Source: Bisporella sp. PMI_857
Lineage: Eukaryota; Ascomycota; Leotiomycetes; Helotiales; Helotiaceae
Length of the DNA stretch: 64,000 nucleotides
Assembly: GCA_021307315.1 (NCBI GenBank)
Contig: JAJSPD010000012.1
Location: 496,001-560,000 of the forward strand
Direction: 5' to 3'
Numbering within the stretch: position 1 is the first letter of the stretch; each line of letters begins with the position of its first letter. Positions 11,908-22,696 of the stretch are shown here, piece by piece. Both the position numbers and the translations under genes were made by a program. The notes beneath the pieces are model-generated. The model was not told the origin of the DNA. It saw only the letters and a list, made by a program, of their open reading frames with translations, and made no database searches.

Positions 11908-12472
11908 TTTTTAGGATAATTCAGGCTGGGAATGGTGCACAAATACTAGGAACATAAGAGGCACGTCAGCATTGCGGTGGGTGCATGTCTCTAAGAATGA
12001 TATTGCGCTGCAATTACAGCAGGTCGCGGCTTATGAGTGACGTCTAAGGGGCAGGGCAGCTTCTAGGTGCTCTGGTTCTAACCCTCGAACAATTCCAATT
12101 GGCTGTGATGACGGTAGCTTGGCAAAGCCGCTGATGATCCACAATAGACAAGGCTTACGCTTGACCAAAAGTAGAAACTAAATTTTCAATCCCCAACCCT
12201 ATCTGACCTTCAATCGTACAATTATTAAAGAGGCTTCTTTATTGTTTCTCTCGAAGATTTCAAATATTTTAGGAGCAATTTGAAGTTCCAATATATGAAG
12301 TTGTTAGGTGTGCTATTAAATAGTTGATCTCAGCTTTATTGTATTTGAGAAAAACTATCACGGGTAAAATAACCTCAAAACTCTACTCATCCCAATTTAT
12401 TTTGATGTTTGCTGACATCTTTTCACAGACCGTCCACAACAAAAAGAAAATTAGGAGGAAACGCCAGTCAAC
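11908..12472. promoter_or_regulatory. Bidirectional promoter between YPP1 and RIX1
   Basis: The two genes are transcribed away from each other from this 565-bp region. TGACGTC, a CRE/ATF-like core, lies at 12038-12044. The strand running toward RIX1 becomes AT-rich after 12170. Shared control of the two genes is inferred from the arrangement only. Confidence 0.4.
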
Positions 12473-14981
12473 ATGTCCCTCCCACCTGAGCTGGCTTGGC
12501 TCTGCTCTCGTTTATCATCTGTTCCCAGCACTGAACTTCCGCGTCACACACCAGACCTTATGCACTTGATGCAACGCTGTCAAACTGTGTTGTCAAGTCC
12601 TAATACAACAAAGACCACTTCTTCCACATCTTCTGAGCTCTCAGTACTAGTGCATAAACTGAAGACTCAGATTTCCAGCTTATTGCAAGGGAAAACTGCA
12701 GAGGGCCGATTTGCCGCCGTTGTACTGGTTAAGGGTATAGTTGAAGCAGGGGGTTGGGAGATCCTGCACGACTCTGAGAAGTGGGTCCAGGGATTATTAT
12801 CTATACTTACAGTAGGTCTCCTTTCTACTGGCTTCTCGATTCTCTTGGGAAAGGAACTTGTTCAGAACGGATATTTTATATCATGCTTATTGCCTGTTGC
12901 ACCTGCTCTTGTCCCAAGGGAACGGCCGAGAAACTACAAAGCGTGCTTCCCACTTGCGGCTCTTTTCAAGGGTCGACCAATATGAGGAAATTGGTTAGAG
13001 GCGTGTGGTGCTATTCGTTTACACTTAATATTTAGCTCGTCAATACGCTAACTCTCTTTTGCAGAAAAAGGATAGCGTTGCGACGAAAGAGCTATGCATT
13101 CTGACATTAACTAAGTTGTACTCTATGAATCATCAATACCAGACACTCAACAGAGAAATCACAACTCCAACCTTACCCACATTTATCACTAATTGTGTCA
13201 ACCTAGTATCTAAGGCATCATCAACAAACGATGTACCACTAAAGCTGGCGGAGGTTATATTTTGGTCATTCTCAGTACTCCTGCTTCGTCACACCACAAT
13301 ATACAGACCATTTACCACTCAAATACGGCTCCTCTGCAAACCATATCTAGCACCCAACCTGTCAGATGGGCTTGTGCCCTATTCTCTACAGAGAAGTGCG
13401 CGTCGACTTACTATTTTACTTCATCAAACAGTACCTAAAAATGGCGGCGGTGAGGAATGGGGAAAGTCTGTCCGCGAAATTGTGAAAGAAACCCATATTA
13501 CAGCCGACTTGGTATTTCGGGCCGTCATTGAAGCTTGGGAATCCACTACAAGCTATATCTCAAATGAGCCTCCACTGACCCATGATCTATCTGGTGGCGG
13601 AGACGAAGCTGATAGCCTTCCAAGGTGGATTGGTATTGGCGCCGGTACGCAACGAATCGTCGGACTGCTTGGCATCTTAAAAGAGTACTTCACACAGGAG
13701 ACGTCTATGCCTGTTACAATTCCACTCGGCATTATTATTGACTTACTTGATCGAATACTTGTAATGTTGGTCCCGTCGTCAGTCTCTTCAAAAAAGATGA
13801 GGAATGATGATGAGACGGTCCGTCTCCGTCCTGGCATAGATCGCGAAGAGCAAAATGGTCTTTGGAGTGGCATGCCTAAAATTTATGTCGCTGCGCTGGA
13901 ACTCATCAGTACCATAGCTGATCGGCTGCAATCATCTTTTCTGATCATTGCACAGGGTTTCCTTGATCGAATAATTTGGGTCTTCCAGTCTGGAAAACAC
14001 GATCCGGGCTTCCGTCGACTAGCCTACGAAGTCCTTGCTAAGATCCTGCCGCATGTTGGTTCAAGCCTAGGACCCCAAAGTGTAAACCTCTCGGAAGCCA
14101 TAAAAGCGTGTTGCCATGACCTACATCCGGTAATCACTTCAGAGCCAACCGGCTCAGCACTTACTTCAAATGGAAAGAACGCGAATGGCAAGAGACCTCT
14201 CGCAGATACCAACACTGACACATTTCTCCATGGGTCCTCAGGCGCACCCAGAAAAACTCAAGCCCCAGATATAGATCTCCTTATTGCTGCCGGCACTCTT
14301 TTACCTCTCTTAATATCACACGTGCCACAGCAGACTATCACAATTACCAGTCGTGGAATTTTGGAGCGCACAGCTGTTCTCTCAAAGAACAAGACTGCTA
14401 TGCTCGCATGTCTCCTCAACCCATGGGTAGGGAAAAATGGTCTGCCGGTACCGTCAATCTTACCATACGCGGCTAGAGAATTCTCTGAAGACCAGATGAT
14501 CGAGCTTTTGCTGCGGCCAAGGGTGCCTATGGTGCCATTGGCAGGTGCGGATCTTGATCAAGAAGTAAGTGCAAGAGAGGAATCAGAAGATGACGAGGAT
14601 GAGATCATGGAGGAGCAGGACACTCCGAATGCTGAGCAGCTTGAAGAGAGGGTCATTTCGGGGAATATTGCCACTTTCCCCGGACTTGGCCCTGCAGCTC
14701 CTGCGCCAGAACCCCCAGCCAGCCTGTTCAGCAACGCTGGTAGAAATCAACAAGCATCTTCCCCTGGCCCAAGCACTTCTCAACCAAGCTTTTTACGATC
14801 AGACGCTCCACAGCAGGAGCCAATTCCCACACAAGGCGAAAGCTCTATTTTACTAAAACAAACAATAGCACCAACTCAACCTGAGGACATCCTTCCTAGT
14901 GCGGCTCAAGAGTCGGGATCGGACGATGAGAGCGTCCAGTTGGTGATGGAACTAGATACTGATTCTGAAGAGGACTTGTAA
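12473..14981 (+). CDS. RIX1: Pre-rRNA-processing protein RIX1/IPI2
   Basis: Two exons, 12473-12811 and 13065-14981, give 751 residues. The phase-0 intron joins WVQGLLSILT to KKDSVATKELCILTLTKLY. The N-terminal RIX1 helical-repeat domain covers about residues 1-210, including EGRFAAVVLVKGIVEAGGWE and REITTPTLPTFITNCVNL. The middle continues as armadillo-like helices, with CHDLHPVIT around residue 460. The C-terminal 170 residues are disordered and acidic, with an EESEDDEDEIMEEQD stretch and a terminal Asp/Glu cluster. In yeast, Rix1 forms a complex with Ipi1 and Ipi3, binds pre-60S particles with the ATPase Rea1, and is needed for ITS2 processing and 60S release. The 253-nt intron is long for this window; I found no convincing extra exon inside it. 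Confidence 0.87.
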
Positions 14982-15302
14982 ATGCACGGTACAGAAGACA
15001 GAAGTTCAGCAAGTGTATAATAATCATATGATTCTTTGAAAAGGAGAGAGAGAGATCCATATTCACTGCTCGGTTTGATGTGATGTAGTTTTCTTTTGAA
15101 GGAATCAACCGCAAGATAGCAGGGTCAGTGCAGCTGCGAATCTCAACCCATGGGGAACAAGCATTGTATGCCAGTGGCTATAGGCACAGTCGGGTTCACA
15201 TAAGCTTTTGGGCAACACGAGGGCATGCTGTGTCTTAGCACTTTTCAACAATGGATTGAAGTGATGTAGGATACAGACATGCTTAACCATAAGTAGAAAC
15301 AA
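14982..15302. other. 3' region of RIX1
   Basis: Intergenic sequence between the RIX1 stop and the MITE. A GA-rich run lies near 15041-15057. No gene is recognised. Confidence 0.4.
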
Positions 15303-15741
15303 CAGTGGGTGTAGTTACTCTGTACGCACCTTCAAATTTAACCGAAAACACACCAAAATCGCTCTTTTTACAACATCGTAACTTAACAAATTTATATTAT
15401 AAAGATATCTTGTATTACATATATAGACTTCTATTGATTTGGAAAGCAAATTTTACTAAAAAAAAGTTGCTTTAAGTTTTTAAGTTTTACAAATATTCAA
15501 AAACATTAATTTCGCTAACAAATCTGTAGTACAAAATCGTATAATCTTAAATATTTCTATACTACTTTTTTTTTACGCATCTAATTTATAAAAACTAATA
15601 TTTGTATTTGTTTCTACTTCTTTCATTAGTTTTAAAAGATATTATTAATAGAATGCCCTATTATAAACATACAAAGTTGGTGGTATTTGGTGTGTTTTCG
15701 GTTAAATTTAGTGAGTGCGTACAGAGTAAGTACACCCCCTG
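15303..15741. mobile_element. MITE with about 55-bp terminal inverted repeats, hAT-like ends
   Basis: The left end at 15303-15357 starts CAGTGGGTGTAGTTACTCTG. The right end at 15686-15741, read on the minus strand, starts CAGGGGGTGTACTTACTCTG. Both arms then carry GTACGCAC, AAATTTAACCGAAAACACAC and CAAA, so they match over about 55 bp with a handful of differences. The interior of about 330 bp is very AT-rich and has no coding capacity. CAG...CTG ends are typical of hAT elements. GAAACAA occurs immediately before the left end (15296-15302) and at 15745-15751, three bases beyond the right end. The target duplication is therefore uncertain: 7 bp if TTG belongs to the element, or 4 bp (GAAA) if the element ends in CAACAG...CTGTTG. 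It is a non-autonomous element needing a transposase from elsewhere. Confidence 0.82.
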
Positions 15742-16022
15742 TTGGAAACAATGGCAAATAATCTCAGCAGACAATTCAGACATTATCCGCACGGATGAAG
15801 TGAAATGTATGCATTGCTGAGAGTCGAGTCTATCTCCTCATCTAGCTTTAAAGGGTTTAAAGAACAAATCTCGAATGCTTTCGCCATGTCCATGCAGGTA
15901 TCCCAACTCCCCTTCCCTTGTTGCCACCCGTAACACCATGCATGACGCACCCTCTCCCTATCAATCAAATCTACATGAGGAATCTATTTTGACCCCTTCC
16001 AGAGCATCATTTTAAGATGAGC

Positions 16023-18551
16023 TCATTGAACTTTCGAGTTGGTAGCCGAGCGCTGCTGATTCCTCCCGTTTGGTAAATCTGCCAACGCTATTATCTCCTC
16101 TTCTACTTCCGGAACACTCGCTGCCCCCATCAACTTATCCATAAAACTGATATAATCATATTGTGGCATCCCACGGTCTTCCTGTAGATCAGGGCCCGAA
16201 TGCCGAGGTATGATGTTAATAAGCTTGTCGATAACCTCATCTGGGACCAGACTGTGCCGTAAGTCCATCTCTGTGACGTATGGCTTACCATCAGCTACCT
16301 CCCGGAAACTCTGGAATACTTGCTCGGCGGTGTTTTGATCCTCTGTGACATCTACCATGAAGCGAATGAATTGCTCAAATGTTACATAATCCTTCCCATT
16401 GGACGTCTCAAGAAAGTACTCATGCATTTCATCCTCCGAGAATACTAAGCCGAGTGATGCTAGAGCTGCACTAAACTCTAGTTCTTGAAGAGAGTTCGAT
16501 AAATCGCGATCAAAGTGTCGGAAGACAGATTCAAATTCTTCAAGTTGAATAGGTGTGAGATTTGTCATATTTCGAGCAACAACTTGGTTGTCCAAGAAAG
16601 CGAGCTTCTTCGAAACGGAACCACGTACTAAGCTAAGTTCATACGATAGCTCGTCATACGTGTATGTTGTGAAGTCGTTCTCTTCTATGTTTGCTTCCTC
16701 GCATTTCCGGTCTATTTCCTCAATCTTTCCTAGATATTGGTCCATTGGTAGAAGGTTATCATTCAGTTTTCGAACATGTATCAACTGGTCCTCTGGCTCG
16801 CCTTCCAAGCCTGAAATAGCTAATTGCATAGTGTTGAGGGCAAGAGCGAAGTCATTGGCTTTGTCGGCGAATGCCTTTCGCAGAGCATTCTTGATACTAG
16901 TTCTAGTCAGTATTCGGTCAGAAATGAGAGTTGGGATCAACGTACTCTCTAATGGTCTCATTAATCAGTTGCCCTCTTGCAACTTCTGCCTTAACTAGAG
17001 TAGACCACTCCAGATCCAAGGCGCTCAGCCTCAACTCTGGAGGTGGATCGTATGCCCGTAGCCGATAAGTGCTCATCTTCGTCTTGATATTTCCGAGCAG
17101 TGCCGCAAGGTCGCTTTTTTCTGCAACCCATTCACGCTTCTTTCCTCTCTTGAACGCGCTAAACTCTGATGCTTGCTGTTTTGCATCGGTATAAGTTCCC
17201 TTAAACGTTGACTTTTGCCAATTGATTCCCTGCTCCTTGATAACTCTGAGTAATTCCCTCATCCGGCGCTCGTAATCACTCTGCATAGACCAAGCGCCTT
17301 GCATATTGTTCACGAACTTCTCTACACGCCTGCCTGCATTCTCTACCTTCTCCATTTGAGAGAAAGCGTGAAACCAGTAAGCGATATACGTCATCAGACT
17401 CCTCTCATCAGGTTTCGCAACATCACAGACATCTTCGACATCTAGCAGCGCGGGTATGCCAATTTCCTTGCTCGCAATATCAAAAGCAAGTTGCATATTT
17501 CCCCGATGATCTTTTTTGTCCAATGCATCGTAGTCGATCAGATCTGGGCGGTGGATGTCCAACAAAGCACAGAAAGCCAGACCATCGTTCCAGCTGTCTG
17601 TAAAGTTCCTCACGTCGACTTCCTCGTAACAGGCTGTTTTTCTTTGGCACCAGAGTAACAGACCCTCTTTGGCGGTCATGCCCTCCTCGTTGATATCTGA
17701 GATTGTAAAACGTAGAATCAAAGTCCAGATCAGGCCTAATATTATTTTCCGGTTTCCGTCCACAACATCCTCTGCACCGATATTTGTCATTTGTATTCCA
17801 CGAGATTTAATATAGTCGAGGGAGAGATTGGCATTCTCAAATCGCTGTACTCGTAATTTGGGTTTGGCAGCATATCGGCCGAGAGATTCGTCTGAGAGGC
17901 ATTCGAGAAGGTGTATCAGTATGACCTAGAAGATGTTAGTTAGAAGGCCTAGAGTAAGGAGGCGAATGACCACGGAACATACCCCATCACTAAGGTCTTT
18001 CACCAAGTCCTTCACCACCAGTTGTCTTGGTTCGATCTTTGTATTCAACCTGTATGACCATATCAGCTTCAGTCCTGACCCTGGCATGGCCAGGGTATGC
18101 TGTGATCAACATACCATTTTGTAAAGGTTTTCTGCTGCACCGTAATCCATTGTTGCTGTTCCGCGTATGCCATCTTCGTCAAAACTTGCTCATTGGGCTT
18201 CTCCTCTCCACTGTCACTGTTTGCAATACTACTCCGCTGCCTTTGCTGGAAGCTCCTTTTCCCTCGAGTGTTATCCCTCCGTGGCAGCCCGTCTGATAAC
18301 TCGGGTGCAGATCGTTGTCGGTTGGTAAAATGTTTTGATCTGTTTAATTCTCGTTCCTTTTGCAACGATAGCCTGTCACGACGAGATCTCTCTCTTGGAG
18401 GGGATGGTGGTGGAGTTGAGCACTGAAAAGGAGAATTGTTTATGTCGGCAAAATCAAGCTCCATTGGCTCGGCGCTACGGCAACCACCATCGTCAGAGGC
18501 GGGCGGTGTGTGTACACGTACCCCTGAATGTCGAAGCCCTAGACCATCCAT
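16023..18551 (-). CDS. acnA: Alpha-actinin (actin cross-linker)
   Basis: Exons on the minus strand are 18551-18115, 18049-17983, 17925-16946 and 16896-16023, giving 785 residues. The first 130-140 residues are a Ser/Arg/Pro-rich disordered extension. Two calponin-homology domains follow: CH1 (WITVQQKTFTKW-LNTKIEP, VKDLVKDLSDGVILIHLLEC) and CH2 (EGLLLWCQRKTACYEEVDVR, FTDSWNDGLAFCALLDIHRP). Spectrin-like helices come next (MEKVENAGRRVEKFVNNMQG onward). The C-terminus is a calmodulin-like EF-hand module; EF loop 1 is visible as HFDRDLSNSLQELEF. Fungal alpha-actinins bundle F-actin at the cytokinetic ring and septation sites. The ATG at 18551 is the first in frame after a stretch lacking one. The protein is about 150 residues longer than S. 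pombe Ain1, mostly because of the N-terminal extension. Confidence 0.92.
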
Positions 18552-20760
18552 TTTGTGTCCAACGAATGTGAAAATATGCAGAATTCTCACTTTCCATGCC
18601 TCAAGCTCCGTGAGGGTATGCTCTATATACGGTCATGGGGCTCATATGGTTTCGCCACTCTATCGTGTAGTCATTAGTTTCCAAGGGTCATTCTGCATGA
18701 TGAAACAACCCTTCTTGCGTGTTTCCTGTCGCATCCTACCACGTACAACCCTTCTACACTTATCCATGATGGAGTCGGAAGTATCATGGTTAGCCAAGTT
18801 GCGACACAGCACAGCCATACAGATGCCAGATTTTATCAACCCCGTGTGTGCATAAGAGCCTCCTCTATCACCATCGGAGCCGCCAACGATCTGGATGCGG
18901 AACAGAAGCCTCTAAAGGGAATGCCTAGTCAGGAGGGACGATGGCTGCAAAGCTGCAGAGATCTTGAGTACAATTATGTATTATTGCTCTAGTGCACGAT
19001 TGTTTTGCTTTACCATATCTCCCGTTCTATTGTTTTCCTGTTATCTGCATTTTACCTGAGATGAAGTGCCTTCAGTACGGGTGCTAGAATAATAGGAGTG
19101 AGTTGCATGAATCCCCAAAAGTTTGGAAACAACTGGGCAATCTACCGTCTTAAACATGCGATGATCCATATATCTAACCGGCTCAGCCTCCTTGACAAAG
19201 CGCCAATCAAAGTCTAAAGAGTCAGGATCTGAGATTCATCTCGACACAAACTGCTTAATTTTAAGAAGACGGTGTCTCTAATTTCCTAAATTGTACCCCT
19301 TACCCAAGAATCCAAGATTTAAATCGGGCATGGTCTTCTTGCGGAATGTGCTGCAATTCCTTTCGAAGTCCTTTCTTATTCCCTTTAAATTCCGCGAAAT
19401 CTTTATGGGGTCTATTTCCGCAGTCCTGTGTTATACTTAGGACGAAGACAGAGTAACTTAGGAGCTAGTTACCAAGAAGACAGTACAATCCATCACTACC
19501 CGATTAATTTGTTGAATTTGTACAGTTCTCCCCAAGTGTAATTCATCTCTTTTTCGTACTCCTAGAGCTCTTTGGTGTCGAAACACATCGCCGCTGTTTT
19601 GTTTCGCTGAGTTACCTCTTGTGGAACGCGGGGTTCACAGTAAGCATACAAAGAGGATTCTTCGCATGAACACGACCATATCTTGACCTCAATTGCCTCT
19701 TCCTAGCTGCCGATATGAATCATCCACGTATCTGCAATATCGTCATCAATGATATGGCATTGTCGCCTCAATGTTCGGCCTAATCCGTTCGATGGTGCTT
19801 TACCAAGGCTCAGCAGGATGCCTATTGCTAACATAGCTCAAGGCGGTAAGATAGTTGGATCTTACAATACTTCTCTGATCACAGGTTAGTTCGTCGTTAT
19901 ACTATTACCTGATACATGGTTAAAGCACGATGATCATCACGTGCCATCTCATAACAAGCCATATTCGATAGCCTCCCGAAAAGATACGAGCTGCTGAGTA
20001 ACTAATAAAGGCGCTCGTTAGGTGTAACAATCGAAAATAGAAAGCTTGCTTTGCAATTCTATAAGTTATCACGTATTTATATGGGGGCCAGCCCCCAAAC
20101 CCCCGATCCTCGCTGCGCTCGAAAGACTTTACAGCTGGCATTTGGCCTGTAACAGCTTGAACCACAAGAACAGGAACAGGATCCAGCACAAAACTAAGAC
20201 GTAGCATAAACGTAGCATAAACGTAGCATGTTCGAGTATACACCGATAGGCCGAAGCATCCGCGTTATACGTCAATTGGTTTGTGATATTTGGTGATGTG
20301 CTTCCATACGGATATCATGCTCCTCTAGTCACATGACTGGCCACTTATCCGCATCACGTGATATTTTGACATACGAGAGAAACCAACCTCACCACAACCG
20401 TCCCCTCTCTTATACGTACTCTCATACGTACTCGCCTCGAGTACTGAAGTAATAGACGTTCATGATCAGTTAGATCGAGCTCTTCCTTTCAAGCGTTTGC
20501 GCTATATGTCGTGGCATCACGTGACTCACCTCATGGCCTCGAGAGTGAATATCAACTTGCCTAGCCAGCGATAAAATATCGACTTCATTACAACTTCTCC
20601 TTCATCCTTTTCCAACCTACAACCTTACAACAACAACAATAAAACAACCTTCAGAGATCTCGATCTCTCTCAGAAAAGTATCTCGAGGATCTAATCAATC
20701 CTCTATTCGATTCCCAGTTCCTTAGATTTGCTCGCGAGAACTAAATGCTAACTGTTTACC
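18552..20760. other. Long intergenic region, left flank of the Helitron island
   Basis: No confident gene. The 18.6-19.9 kb part is plain noncoding sequence. From about 19.9 kb it contains three ATCACGTG octamers (19936, 20353, 20516) and a G5/C5 hairpin motif at 20083-20122 that recurs on the far side of the Helitron. Confidence 0.4.
20083..20122 (+). repeat. G5/C5 hairpin plus CTCGCTGCGCTC motif, left copy
   Basis: A GGGGG-loop-CCCCC hairpin is followed by AAACCCCCG and CTCGCTGCGCTC. A near-identical motif in the same orientation lies at 27577-27616, on the other side of the Helitron coding region. Confidence 0.55.
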
Positions 20761-20785
20761 TTCAGATCGATTCCCTCCTCTACAC

Positions 20786-20837
20786 CGAACCCCTTATACG
20801 AACCCCTCATACAAACCCCTCATACGAACCTCTCATG
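20786..20837 (+). repeat. 13-bp minisatellite, four copies
   Basis: Four tandem units close to CGAACCCCTCATA, with one or two substitutions per unit. Noncoding. Confidence 0.6.
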
Positions 20838-22696
20838 CCTCGAACTCCATGCTTCGACTGTATTGAATGTAATAGCAACAAATAAGCATTCAGCATGAGA
20901 GAATTGAAGAGTATGTAAGAGTATCTTTCCTTTGTAACGCTTTCAATACCTTGACGTTGCGTAGATCGATCTCATGATCGGCTTTCCTTCTCACCTTTGA
21001 ATCACGACCTCATCAAGAACAGCTTCGTTTCCTTCCGAATATCATGCAAGTTGGTGGATAAGGTGAAACTGTAGCGCCAGCAAGGTGAAGCTGTAGCAAG
21101 GCTGCGCCAGCAAGGCTGCAACGCAAGAACTATAAGTAGGCCAGATCCCCCTTCTTGATCCTTATTGCTAACTGTTGCTCATAGCTTCTCTCTTCAACTC
21201 TCAAAAACCATCTTCGAAGCTCCCTCAACTTCACAACTCCATAGCTGTCGATATAAAGCAGAGCAAAGTCGTTCCTTGCTCTCCGTTCATATTGCTAACT
21301 ACTGGCACCAGGAACAGCCTCATTTCCTCATCAAACTTCGAATCTTCTCGTACAAAGTGAAGCTCTACAACCATATAATTGGGTATAAGGTCAAGGCTCG
21401 AGCAGGACAACAACACACTCCTTTCTTTTTCGAATAGTTCTCCGAATTCAAGGTGAAGCAATATGGTAAGAATCTTTTGTAATCAACAAAGTCGATACAT
21501 GCTTCTAACGTCGTTGTAGCACGTGCAAGCCGTGGCGTCGAGCGTAAGCCTGAAAAGACCTGACGGATCTGAACCCAGCGCGACTACTTGCAATCAAACT
21601 GTACCGGTTGGCTTTAAGAACGTGCACGCTTCCGCCTGTACTGACCTTCCCCCTCCTGACTACAGTCACTGAGTAGTTTTCGGGTCCCTCCGCTGTTCTT
21701 TCAGGTCGGGGAGCACTGCCAGCATGGGTCTCCGCCATTGCTTTGATTGTCTCTTAGTTGTAGCGATCTCCCACCTGTACTCTACCTGCTTGGCGGTTAT
21801 AGGGGAAGATACACCCACTCGACAGCCTGCCCAGTGTGCACACACTGTAACCAGCTTAAAGTGGTCCAACGTGTTGTCTTTGATAGCAGCGTTGAAGTTG
21901 TTCGGCTCTAGTAGTCGTGCAATTGTCCCATAGTTGATGAGATCTCCTACCCGTAGCCTACCTTGTCTGTCATGCTTTCGCGCTGCTCTTGGCGGCAAAG
22001 GCGGAGATTCAACCACTGGAGAGTTTGCTTGGTGTATTGCATCATAAGCAAGCTTTAAGGTGTTCCAACGTGTTGTCGCTTTCAATCGCAGCAGCGTTGG
22101 AGGTCCAGGTAACTGCATCACGTGTGCATTTGCCTAGTGGGGAATGGCTTGTGGATCATCGATCCTATATTATACTGGATTGGATCTGGACCTGGCTCCT
22201 TCTGGCTTCCGGCTTCTGGTACTGGCTTTTCTGGAACTGGATCCTGGAACTGGATTCTGGAACTGGATTCTGGAACTGGATTCTGGAACTGGATTGTAGT
22301 TCCGTTTGTGACGTTGACATGCTGACTAATACAGCCACGTTTCAACACTCATTCTAGCAATTCAACATTGTTAGAGCTTTTACTTCTTGGCCTATCTATG
22401 GGGATTGCGTACTATCTGTCGGTGCGATGGTTGCGGAAGCTTTTCCTCCCTGCATCTATGAGTGTCTAGGCCACAGCTACGACCCCTACCCAAGAAACGG
22501 GGTGCTGAATTGTGCGCGTCCTGGCTCACGAAAGGCAGAGATAGGGGAACTGTGGAAGTGACCGTCGCTGAGCCGGTGGGTAGGACGTATGGTAGTTGGT
22601 GACAACTGCTGTCGACGACCCGGTTTGGGACCCGTTGCATCGTCGGCCAAGACTCACTCTTCTGGAAAGGGGTTTCTAGGCTGACGGCACATCGAC
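20838..22696. other. Region downstream of the Helitron ORF, possible captured or 3' Helitron sequence
   Basis: No recognisable gene. Open frames on the minus strand at 21666-22121 and 22392-22640 have no family resemblance. Two stretches, 21843-21899 and 22045-22097, are imperfect copies of each other and share GGTGTTCCAACGTGTTGTC-like sequence. The base composition is more balanced than in the AT-rich islands. Confidence 0.35.
22231..22295 (+). repeat. 13-bp minisatellite, five copies
   Basis: Five tandem copies of CTGGAACTGGATT, the first ending in C instead of T. Less perfect related units (ACTGGCTTTT) lie just upstream. Confidence 0.8.

Noticed and set aside
16555..16998. Plus-strand Ser/Phe-rich frame
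   Set aside because: Antisense of the alpha-actinin EF-hand and spectrin exons.
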